DNA from: Petrosia ficiformis
Taxonomy: Eukaryota > Porifera > Demospongiae > Haplosclerida > Petrosiidae
Length of the DNA stretch: 64,000 nucleotides
Assembly (NCBI GenBank): GCA_947044365.1
Contig: OX345650.1
Coordinates: 2,430,673 to 2,494,672, forward strand
Direction of reading: 5' to 3'
This document shows positions 1-28,834 of the stretch, in pieces. Numbering within the stretch: the first letter of the stretch is position 1; every line of letters begins with the position of its first letter. The position numbers and the translations under genes were made by a program. The notes under the pieces are model-generated. The model saw only the letters and a program-made list of their open reading frames with translations. It was not told where the DNA came from and searched no databases.

Positions 1-872
1 AATGTAAGTAACTCAATAATTATTATATATTATTGATAAGAATTTGAAAGTGAATATTCACCCATTATAAAATTAATTGTTGGCTCATCAGTGGAAACAA
101 AATTGTGCGGAATAAGCAGTTTAGCTTATGTATTTGGTAATATTGCTTGGCTTCCAGGCAATCTTATATGAAATGCTATTTATTTGTAGCAGTCATGACG
201 AAGGGCTGCGATCACTTAATCTCGAACCAAAGTCGAGGGCATGAGACTAGTGTTCACTACTAAAATTAGATGTAGCTACAATATAGATAATTACAAAAGT
301 TGAAATCACTTCTCATTTTGATATCTCACTTGTATATCCATGTCGGACCCCCTGGCCTATAGCACAAAGAACAGATATGCACAGCCTATTAAAATAAAGT
401 GGCTAGTAAAAATTGGATGGCCATGGAGTTTACAACAAAAGCATTTTATGAAAACATAATGGCAAACAAACAGTATAGTACATCAGTAGAAATAATTCAC
501 TTTTTCTTTATCTCATTAGTATGTCGTGAATCACTCGAAAGGGCTAACTCATGTAATGCAATAGTAAGAGAAAATGCTCAACTGTTTCTGAATACCTGCT
601 GTGTATCTATTTGATGTTCACATTTGTGGTGCAATAATTATATAACTGTTACACTACAATGTATAATTATGTAATAACTATTACTAGAAATATAATTATA
701 GAAATGGCAAACTATAAGAATGTACACATGGATTGATACATTGTAATCTGTCTGTGTTTTGTGTAAATTCTATAACATTACTGTTTGTAGAACTGTTTTT
801 GAAACGTATGCATACTGGTAACCATTGTATTTCTGTATGAGAGTTGAATCAGTTTTATTCTGCTTATGAATC

Positions 873-1040
873 TACTGTGAATGTAACTAGTGCATGTTTA
901 TAGAATTCTAGATCAGTTCTGTTCTGAAGCTACAGCTCCATTTGGAACCACTGTGAATGTAACTAGTGTATGTTTATAGAATTCTAGATCAGTTCTGTTC
1001 TGAAGCTACAGCTATATTTGGAACCACTGTGAATGTAACT
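873..1040. repeat. 77-bp tandem repeat, about two copies
   Basis: The phrase CTGTGAATGTAACTAGTG begins near 873 and recurs near 950 and (diverged) 1026, giving a period of about 77 bp. Each unit includes AATTCTAGATCAGTTCTG. The copies differ by only a few bases, so the duplication looks recent. Confidence 0.8.
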
Positions 1041-1340
1041 ATATAGTATAAATCTTTTGAATCAATGATAAAACGATGGATGATTAATTGATAGTGAATA
1101 GAACGATTGATAGTATTGAAATAGTTACATTACTTAATATTATAATAATGCTAATTAAAGTAACGAACACCGCTGTAAAACAAATGTATTACAACAAAAG
1201 CAATAGTATACTGAGTAAACAGCAACTAATACTGTAATCTAGTATTATAAATGTGGACTTTGTTCCTAACTTCTTTGTCATATAATTATCATTGTAAGGT
1301 TAATTAACACTCGCCCACGTAGGCAGAGTGGAGGGTTACT

Positions 1341-1520
1341 TAGTCTCGTCCTTAGACCCCACTCCTTTTTGAGATCAGACGGCGGGAGAGAGTCTGGTCT
1401 ATCAACCAAACATTTTGTCCCAGCTCTGGAATTTTGTTGCAGGTGTTGGTATGAAAATTAGACTCCCTCCCTACCATCCGATCTCAAAAAAGGGGGAGTC
1501 TGGGGACGAGACTAGGACTA
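1341..1520. mobile_element. MITE family B copy with 9-bp target duplication
   Basis: The left end reads TAGTCTCGTCC and the right end, reverse-complemented, reads TAGTCCTAGTCTCGTCCCC. Inner arms ACTCCTTTTTGAGATC and GATCTCAAAAAAGGGGGAGT are also inverted. The direct repeat AGGGTTACT flanks it at 1332-1340 and 1521-1529, and the interrupted host sequence resembles the dispersed repeat at 22909. No coding capacity. Related ends lie at 14541-14574 and 28795-28826. A 9-bp duplication would fit a MULE-type mobiliser. Confidence 0.75.
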
Positions 1521-1814
1521 AGGGTTACTGTAATCATTTATAAATCATTACTCGTGAAACATTTTTATTCAACAAATGGGCTTCATGATACATTGATATT
1601 GAATATAATTTATGTAATCAACTAAAACAAAACAAAAATCATAGTTATAATTACTCTACTTTACTTGAACATGTACTTCAAATTGGTTTTGTGACTTTTG
1701 TTCCAAGATATTTTTTTACTACCAGTATTAACATTGAGCTCAAACAAATTACTAATTTTAGTTTGATTCTAAAGACTGGGATTATTGAATAATGATACTG
1801 TAGAGCATCATAGC

Positions 1815-2000
1815 TATATATATATATATAATATATAATATATATAGTATAAGGGTGACATCATCCCTTTGATGTGGTGAGTTCTATATAGACCTTCCAT
1901 GTGCACACTATGCAGATGTCACCATCATATATATAGTATGCTAATAGGTCTGCATATATAGGACCTCTTAGCATACTATATACATTACATATATATATAG
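1815..2000. repeat. AT microsatellite and nested palindromes
   Basis: Runs of (TA)n surround a palindromic stretch in which GCATACTATA at about 1970 mirrors TATAGTATGC at about 1931. This is a simple-sequence or foldback region with no coding signal. Confidence 0.6.
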
Positions 2001-2129
2001 CATGCATATTCATCTGTTTTTAATTCATTTGAAAAAAATTACAACAGATACTGGAAACATTCACATAGATGATATGTAGTACTGAAAAATGTGTTCTATT
2101 ACGTATGTTAAAAGTACAAGAATATCACA

Positions 2130-8139
<6,010 letters not shown>

Positions 8140-8206
8140 TTTAAAAGGGAATTTTAGTACAATATTTCATTTCTAAATAAACGAAATATCAGCCACACCT
8201 CCATGA
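8140..8206. promoter_or_regulatory. Shared bidirectional promoter gap, FADD-like / B3GALT6-like
   Basis: Only 67 bp separate the FADD-like start codon (8139, minus strand) from the glycosyltransferase start (8207, plus strand). Unless an unseen 5' exon exists, both core promoters must lie here or overlap coding sequence. I recognise no TATA box or CpG island in it. Confidence 0.5.
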
Positions 8207-8274
8207 ATGTATCCGCTGTTCTTTTGCCTTTTGTCGTTCTTGGTTACAACCGAACAAGCGAACTTATTCACTGA
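8203..8274 (+). other. Overlapping upstream reading frame, 23 codons
   Basis: An ATG at 8203 opens a 23-codon frame ending with TGA at 8272-8274, overlapping the start of the glycosyltransferase frame at 8207. If the transcript begins upstream of 8203, scanning ribosomes meet this ATG first. Neither ATG has a purine at -3. Confidence 0.35.
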
Positions 8275-9433
8275 AGATAGCACAACAAAAATACCAAATC
8301 CTTTGAAAAAGCAAGATTATTTCTTTTCAGACAGTAGGGCAGATTCTGATATTAATACTCCTAGACGGAGTAAAGCAGTGGGTTCTGATACAGCCCAAGG
8401 AGATGAACCTGACAGTGGAACTATTCCAAGCAAGGTCAATGAAAGGAACAACAGTACACTAAGCAAATCTTACAGAATACCAACTAGAGAAAAGGTCAGC
8501 AAACAACAACACCATCCTAACCCCTTGAAATTTACAAGAGTGAAGCGCCATGACCCTCTACCAAATTGCATTAAAGAATTGAAATACAGGGGAAACAATA
8601 TTAATGATTTTATCATTTATCACTTCATTTTTAACAATGATGTGTTAGAACTGTTGGTAATGGTAGAGTCTTTACCCCAGTCCTTTACTTGGAGACAGAG
8701 TATAAGGTCCACATGGAAAATAAGTCAAACTGATGTTTCTATTGTATTTGTCATACCAACTCTTGGAGCAAATAATATGGATTCATTAATAGAAGAAAGT
8801 AAAACATACAAGGACATTATCTTATTCAAATTAGTTGGAACATTTGACCTGGGTAGTGGCAAGCTAATACATTATCTCCACTGGTGTCATATATTGTATA
8901 AATACCACTACTTGCTTCGAACTCATGATAACTTTTACATTCGAGTTAATGCAATTCTAAAGAAGTTACATGTACTTAGTGGCCAACAAGAGCTTTATAT
9001 GGGATATTTTAGAGGCAATAGAAATATTAATACCAATGACACACATTGGTTCTTGTGTCCTTCATTAGTACCACATGCTGATATTGGTGCTTATGTTTTA
9101 TCTCAGGAACTAATCAGTAGATTTCTTAAACAGTTTTGGTACTTGAATTACTATAATTCTGAAGGAGCAAGTGTGGGGCTATGGGTAAGCCCCTTTAAAG
9201 ATGTTACTTTAGAACATGATATAAATTTTGATTCTGGAATCAAAGGATATAGTCGAGGTTGTCGAAACAGTTTTTTAGTAACTCCTACAATAAATGAAGA
9301 TGATATGAAGGAACGATACAACAGATTGAATAGTGGCAATTCATTGTGTCAGTGGGAATTTGACAGGGAGAAATCATATCAATATGATTGGTCTAATTTG
9401 CCTAGCCAGTGCTGTGATCACATGACCAATTAA
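8207..9433 (+). CDS. B3GALT6-like GT31 glycosyltransferase with degenerate catalytic motifs
   Basis: Intronless, 408 residues. An N-terminal hydrophobic stretch (residues 2-14) could be a signal peptide or short anchor; residues 20-115 are low-complexity stem. From residue ~145 the GT31 fold is clear: LVMVESLPQSFTWRQSIRST, then YLLRTHDNFYIRV (236-247), GAYVLS (294-299) and a C-terminal block strikingly like vertebrate B3GALT6 (LEHDINFD, SRGCRNSFLVT, YDWSNLPSQCC). B3GALT6 adds the second galactose of the glycosaminoglycan linkage tetrasaccharide in the Golgi, and the human gene is also single-exon. The metal-binding DDD is here HDN (240-242), and the acidic E-D-V/x-x-x-G site reads EGASVG (319-324). 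It may therefore be inactive or use another chemistry. The start has a weak context, and an overlapping out-of-frame ATG lies 4 bp upstream. Confidence 0.85.
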   Translation: MYPLFFCLLSFLVTTEQANLFTEDSTTKIPNPLKKQDYFFSDSRADSDINTPRRSKAVGSDTAQGDEPDSGTIPSKVNERNNSTLSKSYRIPTREKVSKQQHHPNPLKFTRVKRHDPLPNCIKELKYRGNNINDFIIYHFIFNNDVLELLVMVESLPQSFTWRQSIRSTWKISQTDVSIVFVIPTLGANNMDSLIEESKTYKDIILFKLVGTFDLGSGKLIHYLHWCHILYKYHYLLRTHDNFYIRVNAILKKLHVLSGQQELYMGYFRGNRNINTNDTHWFLCPSLVPHADIGAYVLSQELISRFLKQFWYLNYYNSEGASVGLWVSPFKDVTLEHDINFDSGIKGYSRGCRNSFLVTPTINEDDMKERYNRLNSGNSLCQWEFDREKSYQYDWSNLPSQCCDHMTN

Positions 9434-9717
9434 GACTATTTTAAGTTATTATCATCAATTGTTGCATATTAGTATAGTCATACAGACTTAGTAAACAAAA
9501 TACTGGGATAAAGGTTAACTGTTAACCTAAATTGTAAATAATGTTGGCATTTAGGAGCAGTTATAAGAAAATTGATCAGAATTATTATTTAAAAAACCCT
9601 AAATACAATAGATGAGGTACAAAAAGAGAGTGTGTGTAAATACATATGATTTTTCAGTTTATGTTCTACACAAATTAATGAAAATGATATTTTAAGCCAG
9701 TTTCTGTACAGTTGAAA
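9434..9717. other. Tail-to-tail gap between B3GALT6-like and ETAA1-like genes
   Basis: A+T-rich sequence between two convergent stop codons. I see no exon, no repeat and no exact AATAAA signal for either gene here. Confidence 0.5.
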
Positions 9718-12700
9718 TTAGAAAGTTTTTATCTTCTGTTGAAGTTTCTTTTTTGCAAGTTGTCTTTTTCTTTCTATATCATGTTGACTACATACTGAGG
9801 GATATAAAAAAGTTCAACTAATAACTATATGTACATGTACAAATGTATCAAAGTAAACATCTTAAAAAGTGGAAATGTAACTAGTGTTGCACCTATATAT
9901 ACTAGGTTTTGTATATACCGGATATTATGTGCAACTAAATGCAACATTTGGTTTGGCATCGTGTGTTATTTTGGAATTGGGATGACTATTTTACTCTCAA
10001 AACGAGTACAATAATGTATCTACATGTATAATAGTTTCAACAATTATTCTTTGGGTAAATAATTAATGCATTTATGTATAGGATTATATGGATTTGGTTA
10101 TCCAAACTTTTTTGCACATATTGTTTTTGGTGATACCCTAACAAGCAGTTTCACTTTTCAATATAGCGTTGTACATACCTCTCTTTGGTGATGAATGTAA
10201 CACAGAGCTTTCAGTATTATAAACTCCTTTATTTGGACTACTCTGAAGACGAGTATCATAAAGTTGTGATGGGGTTAATAGTTCGTCATCATCAACCTCA
10301 AATATTTGATTAATTGTGTCATTATCCAAACCAGTAAGAAAAGCATCTTGGTCAGATGTTTCCATAGCAACAGCTACCTGTGTCCAAAAAACATCCTCTT
10401 CGTCATCCAAACTTGGAGATATGTTATCAGTTTGTGCTAAAAGCATACAGTTACTACTAATACTCTGCACAGTTCCTCCTTCAGCAACCAGAGATCTTGA
10501 AAAATTATCAGATTGCTGATTTAATAAGGTCACATTTGATAGTGAAGATAAACAATTATTGCTTGTCTGCTGTTGTATTGACACAACTCCAGTACATTTT
10601 GATTCAAAATCCTGACTACAACCTCTAACATGAGGACTACCCTTTGTTACTACACATGTTGAAGGAGAAATAACATTTGACGTAGATGTGATTGCAGTAC
10701 TTAAATCTTTGGTTTCATGGTCCAGTCTCTCATACACATTGCTGATATTTATTGTACTAGTATTTTCTTGCTGTTTAATACCTCTTGTAGGTGTGACATC
10801 CAGTCCCTCAGGATTGACAGATTCAGTTAAAAGATCTTCATTCATAAATAATTGATCCAGTAGACTTTCGCTCTCATAAAAAGAGTCTTGAGTATTGTTA
10901 TTGATTAAACCATTAGGAGCATCACTATTATGTATTGAGACATCCTCTTCAGTTGTGCAATTTTCATCTTTTAAGTAGCAAACGTGTGTCTGCTCTACTT
11001 CTGTCTGGTCTGTACTGTCTTTTCTCATCTTAGCTTCTTTTCTACCCTCTTCCTTCTCAAGGTTTAATGACAATCTAGTATTTGAACTGCTCTCTTGTAA
11101 AAAGTGACTAAGAGTTTTCAGTTTCTCTAGGTTCGATTTGTTGATTTGTTTTCTTCTGTGAAAATAATTCCGTTGAATACACAGTCAAGATTTTTTTGAA
11201 TAACTAAAACTGTGATTTAAATCCAGAAAGGAATATTTTCTCAATGCAACATTTACATGTACAACATATAAGGAGTGACATATACATGTAGATGTGGTCA
11301 TTTATAACATATCAATGAGAAGGCCTAACTAGTGCTGGGCAATATGTCAATACATCAATATCAGTGCCTCCAACTACATGGATTTATATGAAATTATTAC
11401 AATGAATATGGATTATGGAAGATTACACTAAAAGTACAGAAAGTGCATGTGCTCAGACAGAAAACATGGAAGTGTCTTTCAGTATACAAATGTATAGTAA
11501 CTCAGGATCTTGTGATATTTTGTTCATATAGTACATGTATATCGATATAGTGATATCACCCTGCACTAGCCAAACATGAGTCAATTAGTGTGTATAACAT
11601 GTGTACAAGGAAGAAATGAGATATATACAGTGAATTCTCTAACAAGTCAAAGTACATGTATGTGTGACCAAAATGACCATCAGTCATGTTTGCATATCTT
11701 TGTCAAGCACTAAATACAATAACATGATTCTTTACCTTGGAGTTACACTGGAGATTTTATTTTTCATGTTTGCTACCATCAAACGTTCTTGTCTTGAAAC
11801 AGGACTGTCCTACAGGAAACAAAGTAAAGAATACTCAATACAATTTATGAAATTAAATAATTGCTTTAGTATTGACTCTCACTTACTACTGAAGGGAATG
11901 ATTCAAGAATTTTTTCAAAACGACCACTTGTATATTCTAAAGAAATAAAAAAAAATACTTTTACACAATGTATAAGAGTAGTGAGAAGTTCTATAGAGGC
12001 AGTTACTCAAAAGTGTGCTACTCAACATAAAGCTAGTTAATCATAAGTCGCCCTATATACCTTCAGTCAATTTTTAATTGCCTGTATTAATTTTAGCAAT
12101 TTTAGTGACTAATGTAATAATTGCTAATATGAATTAGTACATGCTAAAAATATATTTTGATATCATTTTATTAGGCACATTAGGCACATTAGGCACAATG
12201 TGACCAAACACACTAGAAATGTGAAGTGATAGACACTTAATCTTTTATAAAATTCTTTACAGAGCATTAAGCCTTATAATTTTAGTACTCAGGCGGATAA
12301 AGATTAGATTAGATAATGGATGAGTAAAGCGAGTGTATTATCTAATCAAGACCTTTATTGAGCCCCACTCTTGTACCACATTAAAATGCCTAATGCACCA
12401 TAAAGAATGTTATAAATATTATGTAAGAAATGACATTATTAGTACAATATTGGTTATATTGTTCACCAATACTGATACTTAAAAATAATGACTGATTACC
12501 GATTCGATTATCGTTGCATCAATAAATAGAACATTTGTTGTATCATATTTGTTGAATAATACCTTTCTGACATGTACATGTAGGCTTATGTTCATCCCAC
12601 GTGATATCTTGATCAATATTTGAATCATCCAGCATTGGAGAAGACAAGAGGAGGTCTTTGTACTGTGAACCACACGTACATACAGGTGATGTACTTATAG

Positions 12701-13844
12701 TTGGAGAAACAGCTTTATCTACATGTACATATATATAATTATATGTATAAAATAATGTAAGTTTGTACACTGCTTGTTATTACAAGTAAAAGAATTAGTA
12801 ATAATAGCAAATGCAAGAAAATGTTTCAATAAAGCTGGAGCTGTTGTAGTTGCTACTGAAAAGAGAAATAGATCAGTTTGTCCATCGATATCACAAGGTT
12901 GGCTACCACGAAATCAATTTCCATGATCAACTCTTATGAGATGTTTTCCTTCAAATCAATTGATTTTATAATAGCATCATATGATGTTCACATCTCTAAA
13001 ACCCTTTTTGCTATATGAAATTTGTACATGTATCTTCAAACAAGAGTTGTTTTGTCCCTAACGAATCTTACCATAATTAGCCATGGTATGTAGTATATAC
13101 TAGAAATTCAAGTTTTCCACAAAGCGAAAACGTATTGCAAGCATTTTGATATCAGTATACTAGATACAATAATGTTGTACTATTAGTTACTAATAATTGG
13201 GAAATTGATTGATGGGAAGTTGATTTAAAGGAAAATTAATTTCACAGGAGTTGATTCTAATTGGAAGAACATTGCCATAGGATATATTCTCCACAGCTCT
13301 GAAATTTGGATTATCAATTGTTGTAAGATTGGAGTCTCATTTTAATGTTATACACATATGTAACACTTTGCTGTGGACTTCCATATAGTTAAAGATAGAG
13401 GTTGAAAGTACTAATGAAGTATGTATACAAACAGTTGTTCTATAGACTAAAGTAGCCATACAAAAGGTTCTATATTTGTAGCTTTCAAACAACAAACTCC
13501 TAATTGAAATGAAGTATACAAAATAATTGAGTATACTGGTTTTAACTTCATCCATTATTGTAAATGTAAGTTTGGAATGACATTTCAGTCTCAATGATGA
13601 TCACTAGCTATCTTTACAAATTAGGTCTGTACTTAAGAATCAAAACCTACTTTTGTAAGTAAAGTTAGTTAGTGAAACAAAAAAAGTTTCAAAATTGGCA
13701 ACTTAAATGAGAAGTTATAATTATCAACACATATGTACTACCTCTCTGTTGACTACCAGGGCTTGAATACACTGTATTTCTTTTTCTATCTGACTTCAGA
13801 TGAAGTTTATTTTCTCTAACACGCTGTCTTGTTCTTCGCTTCAT
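9718..13844 (-). CDS. ETAA1-like replication-stress protein (candidate)
   Basis: Six coding exons on the minus strand: 13844-13742, 12718-12563, 11936-11887, 11809-11736, 11155-10179 and 9773-9718. Phases match at all junctions and give 471 residues. The N-terminus is basic (residues 1-22). Then comes LLLSSPMLDDSNIDQDITWD, with Trp at residue 75, resembling the ETAA1 ATR-activating segment, where a hydrophobic-x-W-D motif follows an S-P-rich acidic run. A lysine-rich helix follows (NKSNLEKLKTLSHFLQ). The 977-bp exon is acidic and S/T/N-rich (EDVFWTQ, DDDELLTPSQ). The last exon encodes ERKRQLAKKKLQQKIKTF, like the basic RPA32-binding helix that ends ETAA1 and other RPA partners. ETAA1 binds RPA at stalled forks and activates ATR. 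If the last splice is not used, the frame ends at 10138 instead. A 5' untranslated exon probably lies upstream of 13858, because an acceptor precedes the ATG. Assignment rests on motif order, not on a search. Confidence 0.58.
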
Positions 13845-13990
13845 TCTTGATGCATATTCTATAGCATGTATAATGTTATTAACAATCACACAGACATTAT
13901 ACTGTAAATCTTATTTTGCCTACTACTCTATTTTTGGGTTCATAAATCAATTATATATGTCAGTTTAGTGTTCCTGGACTTTGATCACTT

Positions 13991-14080
13991 TAGTCTGGTG
14001 AGCAGACCTTTCGCCTCCACTTTTATATTGGGACAGGGTGGAATGTAAAAGCGGAGGCAAAAGGTCTGCTTGCCAGACTA
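13991..14080. mobile_element. 90-bp foldback MITE with 9-bp target duplication
   Basis: Arms TAGTCTGGTGAGCAGACC and GGTCTGCTTGCCAGACTA form near-perfect inverted repeats extending about 40 bp each, so the element is almost all stem. A perfect direct repeat TGATCACTT flanks it at 13982-13990 and 14081-14089. Confidence 0.88.
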
Positions 14081-14438
14081 TGATCACTTATGGATAGGTG
14101 AAATGATACAAAATGCTTTAAGAACAGAGAAACAAAACTTCTTCAACTTATGTACACAGACTGACACACACACACATATATGCACATCCACAAAAGTACA
14201 CACAATATGAAAACATGGACGAGATTGAATCAGAATCAGATCTACATGTACAAATTATAAACACTATTGTCATCTTCGTTCTTTATTACAATGCAGGATC
14301 ATGTACTTAGCCTAAACTGTATTTTGATAATTATTTATAACTTTAACTCACAATTTTTTGAAAGTTCCCTCACTTCATATATCATATCATCGCCACACCC
14401 TTTTCTACATAGCCACGCCTTATTTTATAACCTGAGCT

Positions 14439-14540
14439 GCGCCGGCGAATTGCGCTTAGATCTCGTCGCGTACGCGCGCGTACGCGTCACGTCGCGACGC
14501 GTCCGGTCGACCGGTACGTACGTCGACGTACGTACGTCCA
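14439..14540. promoter_or_regulatory. CpG-dense palindromic block upstream of ADH5
   Basis: About 100 bp packed with CpG in an otherwise CpG-poor window. It is a chain of palindromes: TACGCGCGCGTA, TCGCGA, CGGTCGACCG, and a 22-bp perfect palindrome centred on GTCGAC near 14523. It ends directly against a family B MITE end. It may be a small CpG island for the divergent genes, or the interior of a MITE. Confidence 0.6.
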
Positions 14541-14574
14541 TCTCAAAAAGGGGTGGAGTCTGGAACGAGACTAA
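14541..14574. mobile_element. Family B MITE end, 48 bp before the ADH5 start codon
   Basis: The sequence ATCTCAAAAAGGGGTGGAGT followed by CTGGAACGAGACTA matches the right end of the family B element at 1341-1520 and the copy at 28795-28826. No matching left end is obvious, so it is a remnant or the right end of an element whose interior is the CpG block. Confidence 0.65.
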
Positions 14575-14622
14575 TGCACGACATTGCACGTGCTGAAGTC
14601 TGATTTAGCCCTTATTTTTGCG

Positions 14623-27820
<13,198 letters not shown>

Positions 27821-28834
27821 ATTATTAACAAGATCAACTATTATGATAATTATTATGTGATTAGGACTTCTAATATACATTTATTATTATTAATTTTGTT
27901 GAGTTCATTATTCATTTTCTTTTACCTCCAATCACCACATATAATTAACATAAAAATGTTGAGTGTATGTAGTTAAAAACAAAGAATATCACAACTGCTG
28001 CGTATATTCACTTGATCAATGCTCTCATTACACCACTTATAGAGAAAAGGATTGCCACACTATGGTCTATTATCAATTCACCTACAGTCATGAAAAGGCT
28101 ACTAGGAAAATGCTTTCCATACAAAAATGAAATGGGCTAGGGGAAAGTGTTGTGTCAGTATGAATCTGTGGAGGGCCAATCAAAATCAATATTGTCATGC
28201 TACGAAAGATGGCGGCAATGTGCTATTTGACTATAATTATCGAGTACTAATATTGTATCACAGAGACTATAATCTATGTGTCAAGCTAGCATCTCCATAG
28301 CAAGCCACTCCCAGTTTATGTGGGAGGGGCTAGGTATGTGAGATTGTAGTCTGTAGTCATTCAGATTCACAGAAGAATGTTAATGACCAACAATCTTTTT
28401 ACCTGCACCAATTTCATATAATTATCCTTCCTATTCTTTTTTGTGAATGTCAAATTTCATCATTATTGAGTTACAGTATAATCATGTATTAACCTTGACA
28501 TTAAACTATACACTATATTAAATATAAAGTCATCACATCCTAATTTTGAGAACATAGTGAATGTGAAGTTGTGAACAGACTTTAGTGACTTTAGTCATAG
28601 ATTGTATACAGTACGTAGTCTACATAATCTATGGTTTAGAAGTGCCATGCCATGCCATGTTTGTCACTAAATTGTCAGTCTGGTTGCCCCGCCCATTCAC
28701 TTATCGTTAATTAAGTTGGCAGTGGCTCGTCCCCAGACTCCGGCTCTGATCGGACGGTGGGCTGTCCACGCATATATCGATATCCGGATATCCGATCTCA
28801 AAAAGGGGTAGAGTCTGAGCACGAGTATCATATA
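27821..28834. other. Intergenic DNA between ADH5 and the alpha-mannosidase
   Basis: No gene seen. It contains the second copy of the dispersed repeat (28380-28590), a palindrome CATAGATTGTATA...AATCTATG at 28599-28633 resembling transposon ends at 19891/20633, and a family B MITE fragment from about 28726 to 28826 that abuts the mannosidase start. Confidence 0.55.
28726..28826. mobile_element. Family B MITE fragment immediately upstream of the mannosidase
   Basis: The left part has CTCGTCCCCAGACTCCGGCT and the right part ATCTCAAAAAGGGGTAGAGT then CTGAGCACGAG, inverted with respect to each other as in the copy at 1341-1520. The centre is a palindromic ATATCGATATCCGGATATCC. The right end stops 8 bp before the start codon at 28835. 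Confidence 0.65.

Larger units (their letters stand above)
1..2129. other. Intergenic DNA without a supportable gene
   Basis: I see no convincing exon here. The stretch holds a tandem repeat near 873-1040, a small inverted-repeat element at 1341-1520 inserted in another dispersed repeat, an AT microsatellite with palindromes around 1815-2000, and the downstream flank of the FADD-like gene. A 71-codon open frame at 399-614 has no recognisable domain, no partner exon and the composition of the surrounding A+T-rich DNA, so I do not call it a gene. Confidence 0.6.
13859..14622. promoter_or_regulatory. Divergent promoter region, ETAA1-like / ADH5
   Basis: The region between the first ETAA1-like coding exon and the ADH5 start. 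It holds a 90-bp MITE (13991-14080), a CpG-dense palindromic block (14439-14540), and a family B MITE end (14541-14574) that stops 48 bp before the ADH5 start codon. A 5' exon of the ETAA1-like gene is expected here but I could not fix it. Confidence 0.5.

Noticed and set aside
28757..28834. N-terminal extension of the mannosidase frame by 26 codons
   Set aside because: These codons translate MITE sequence; a good signal peptide begins after the ATG at 28835.
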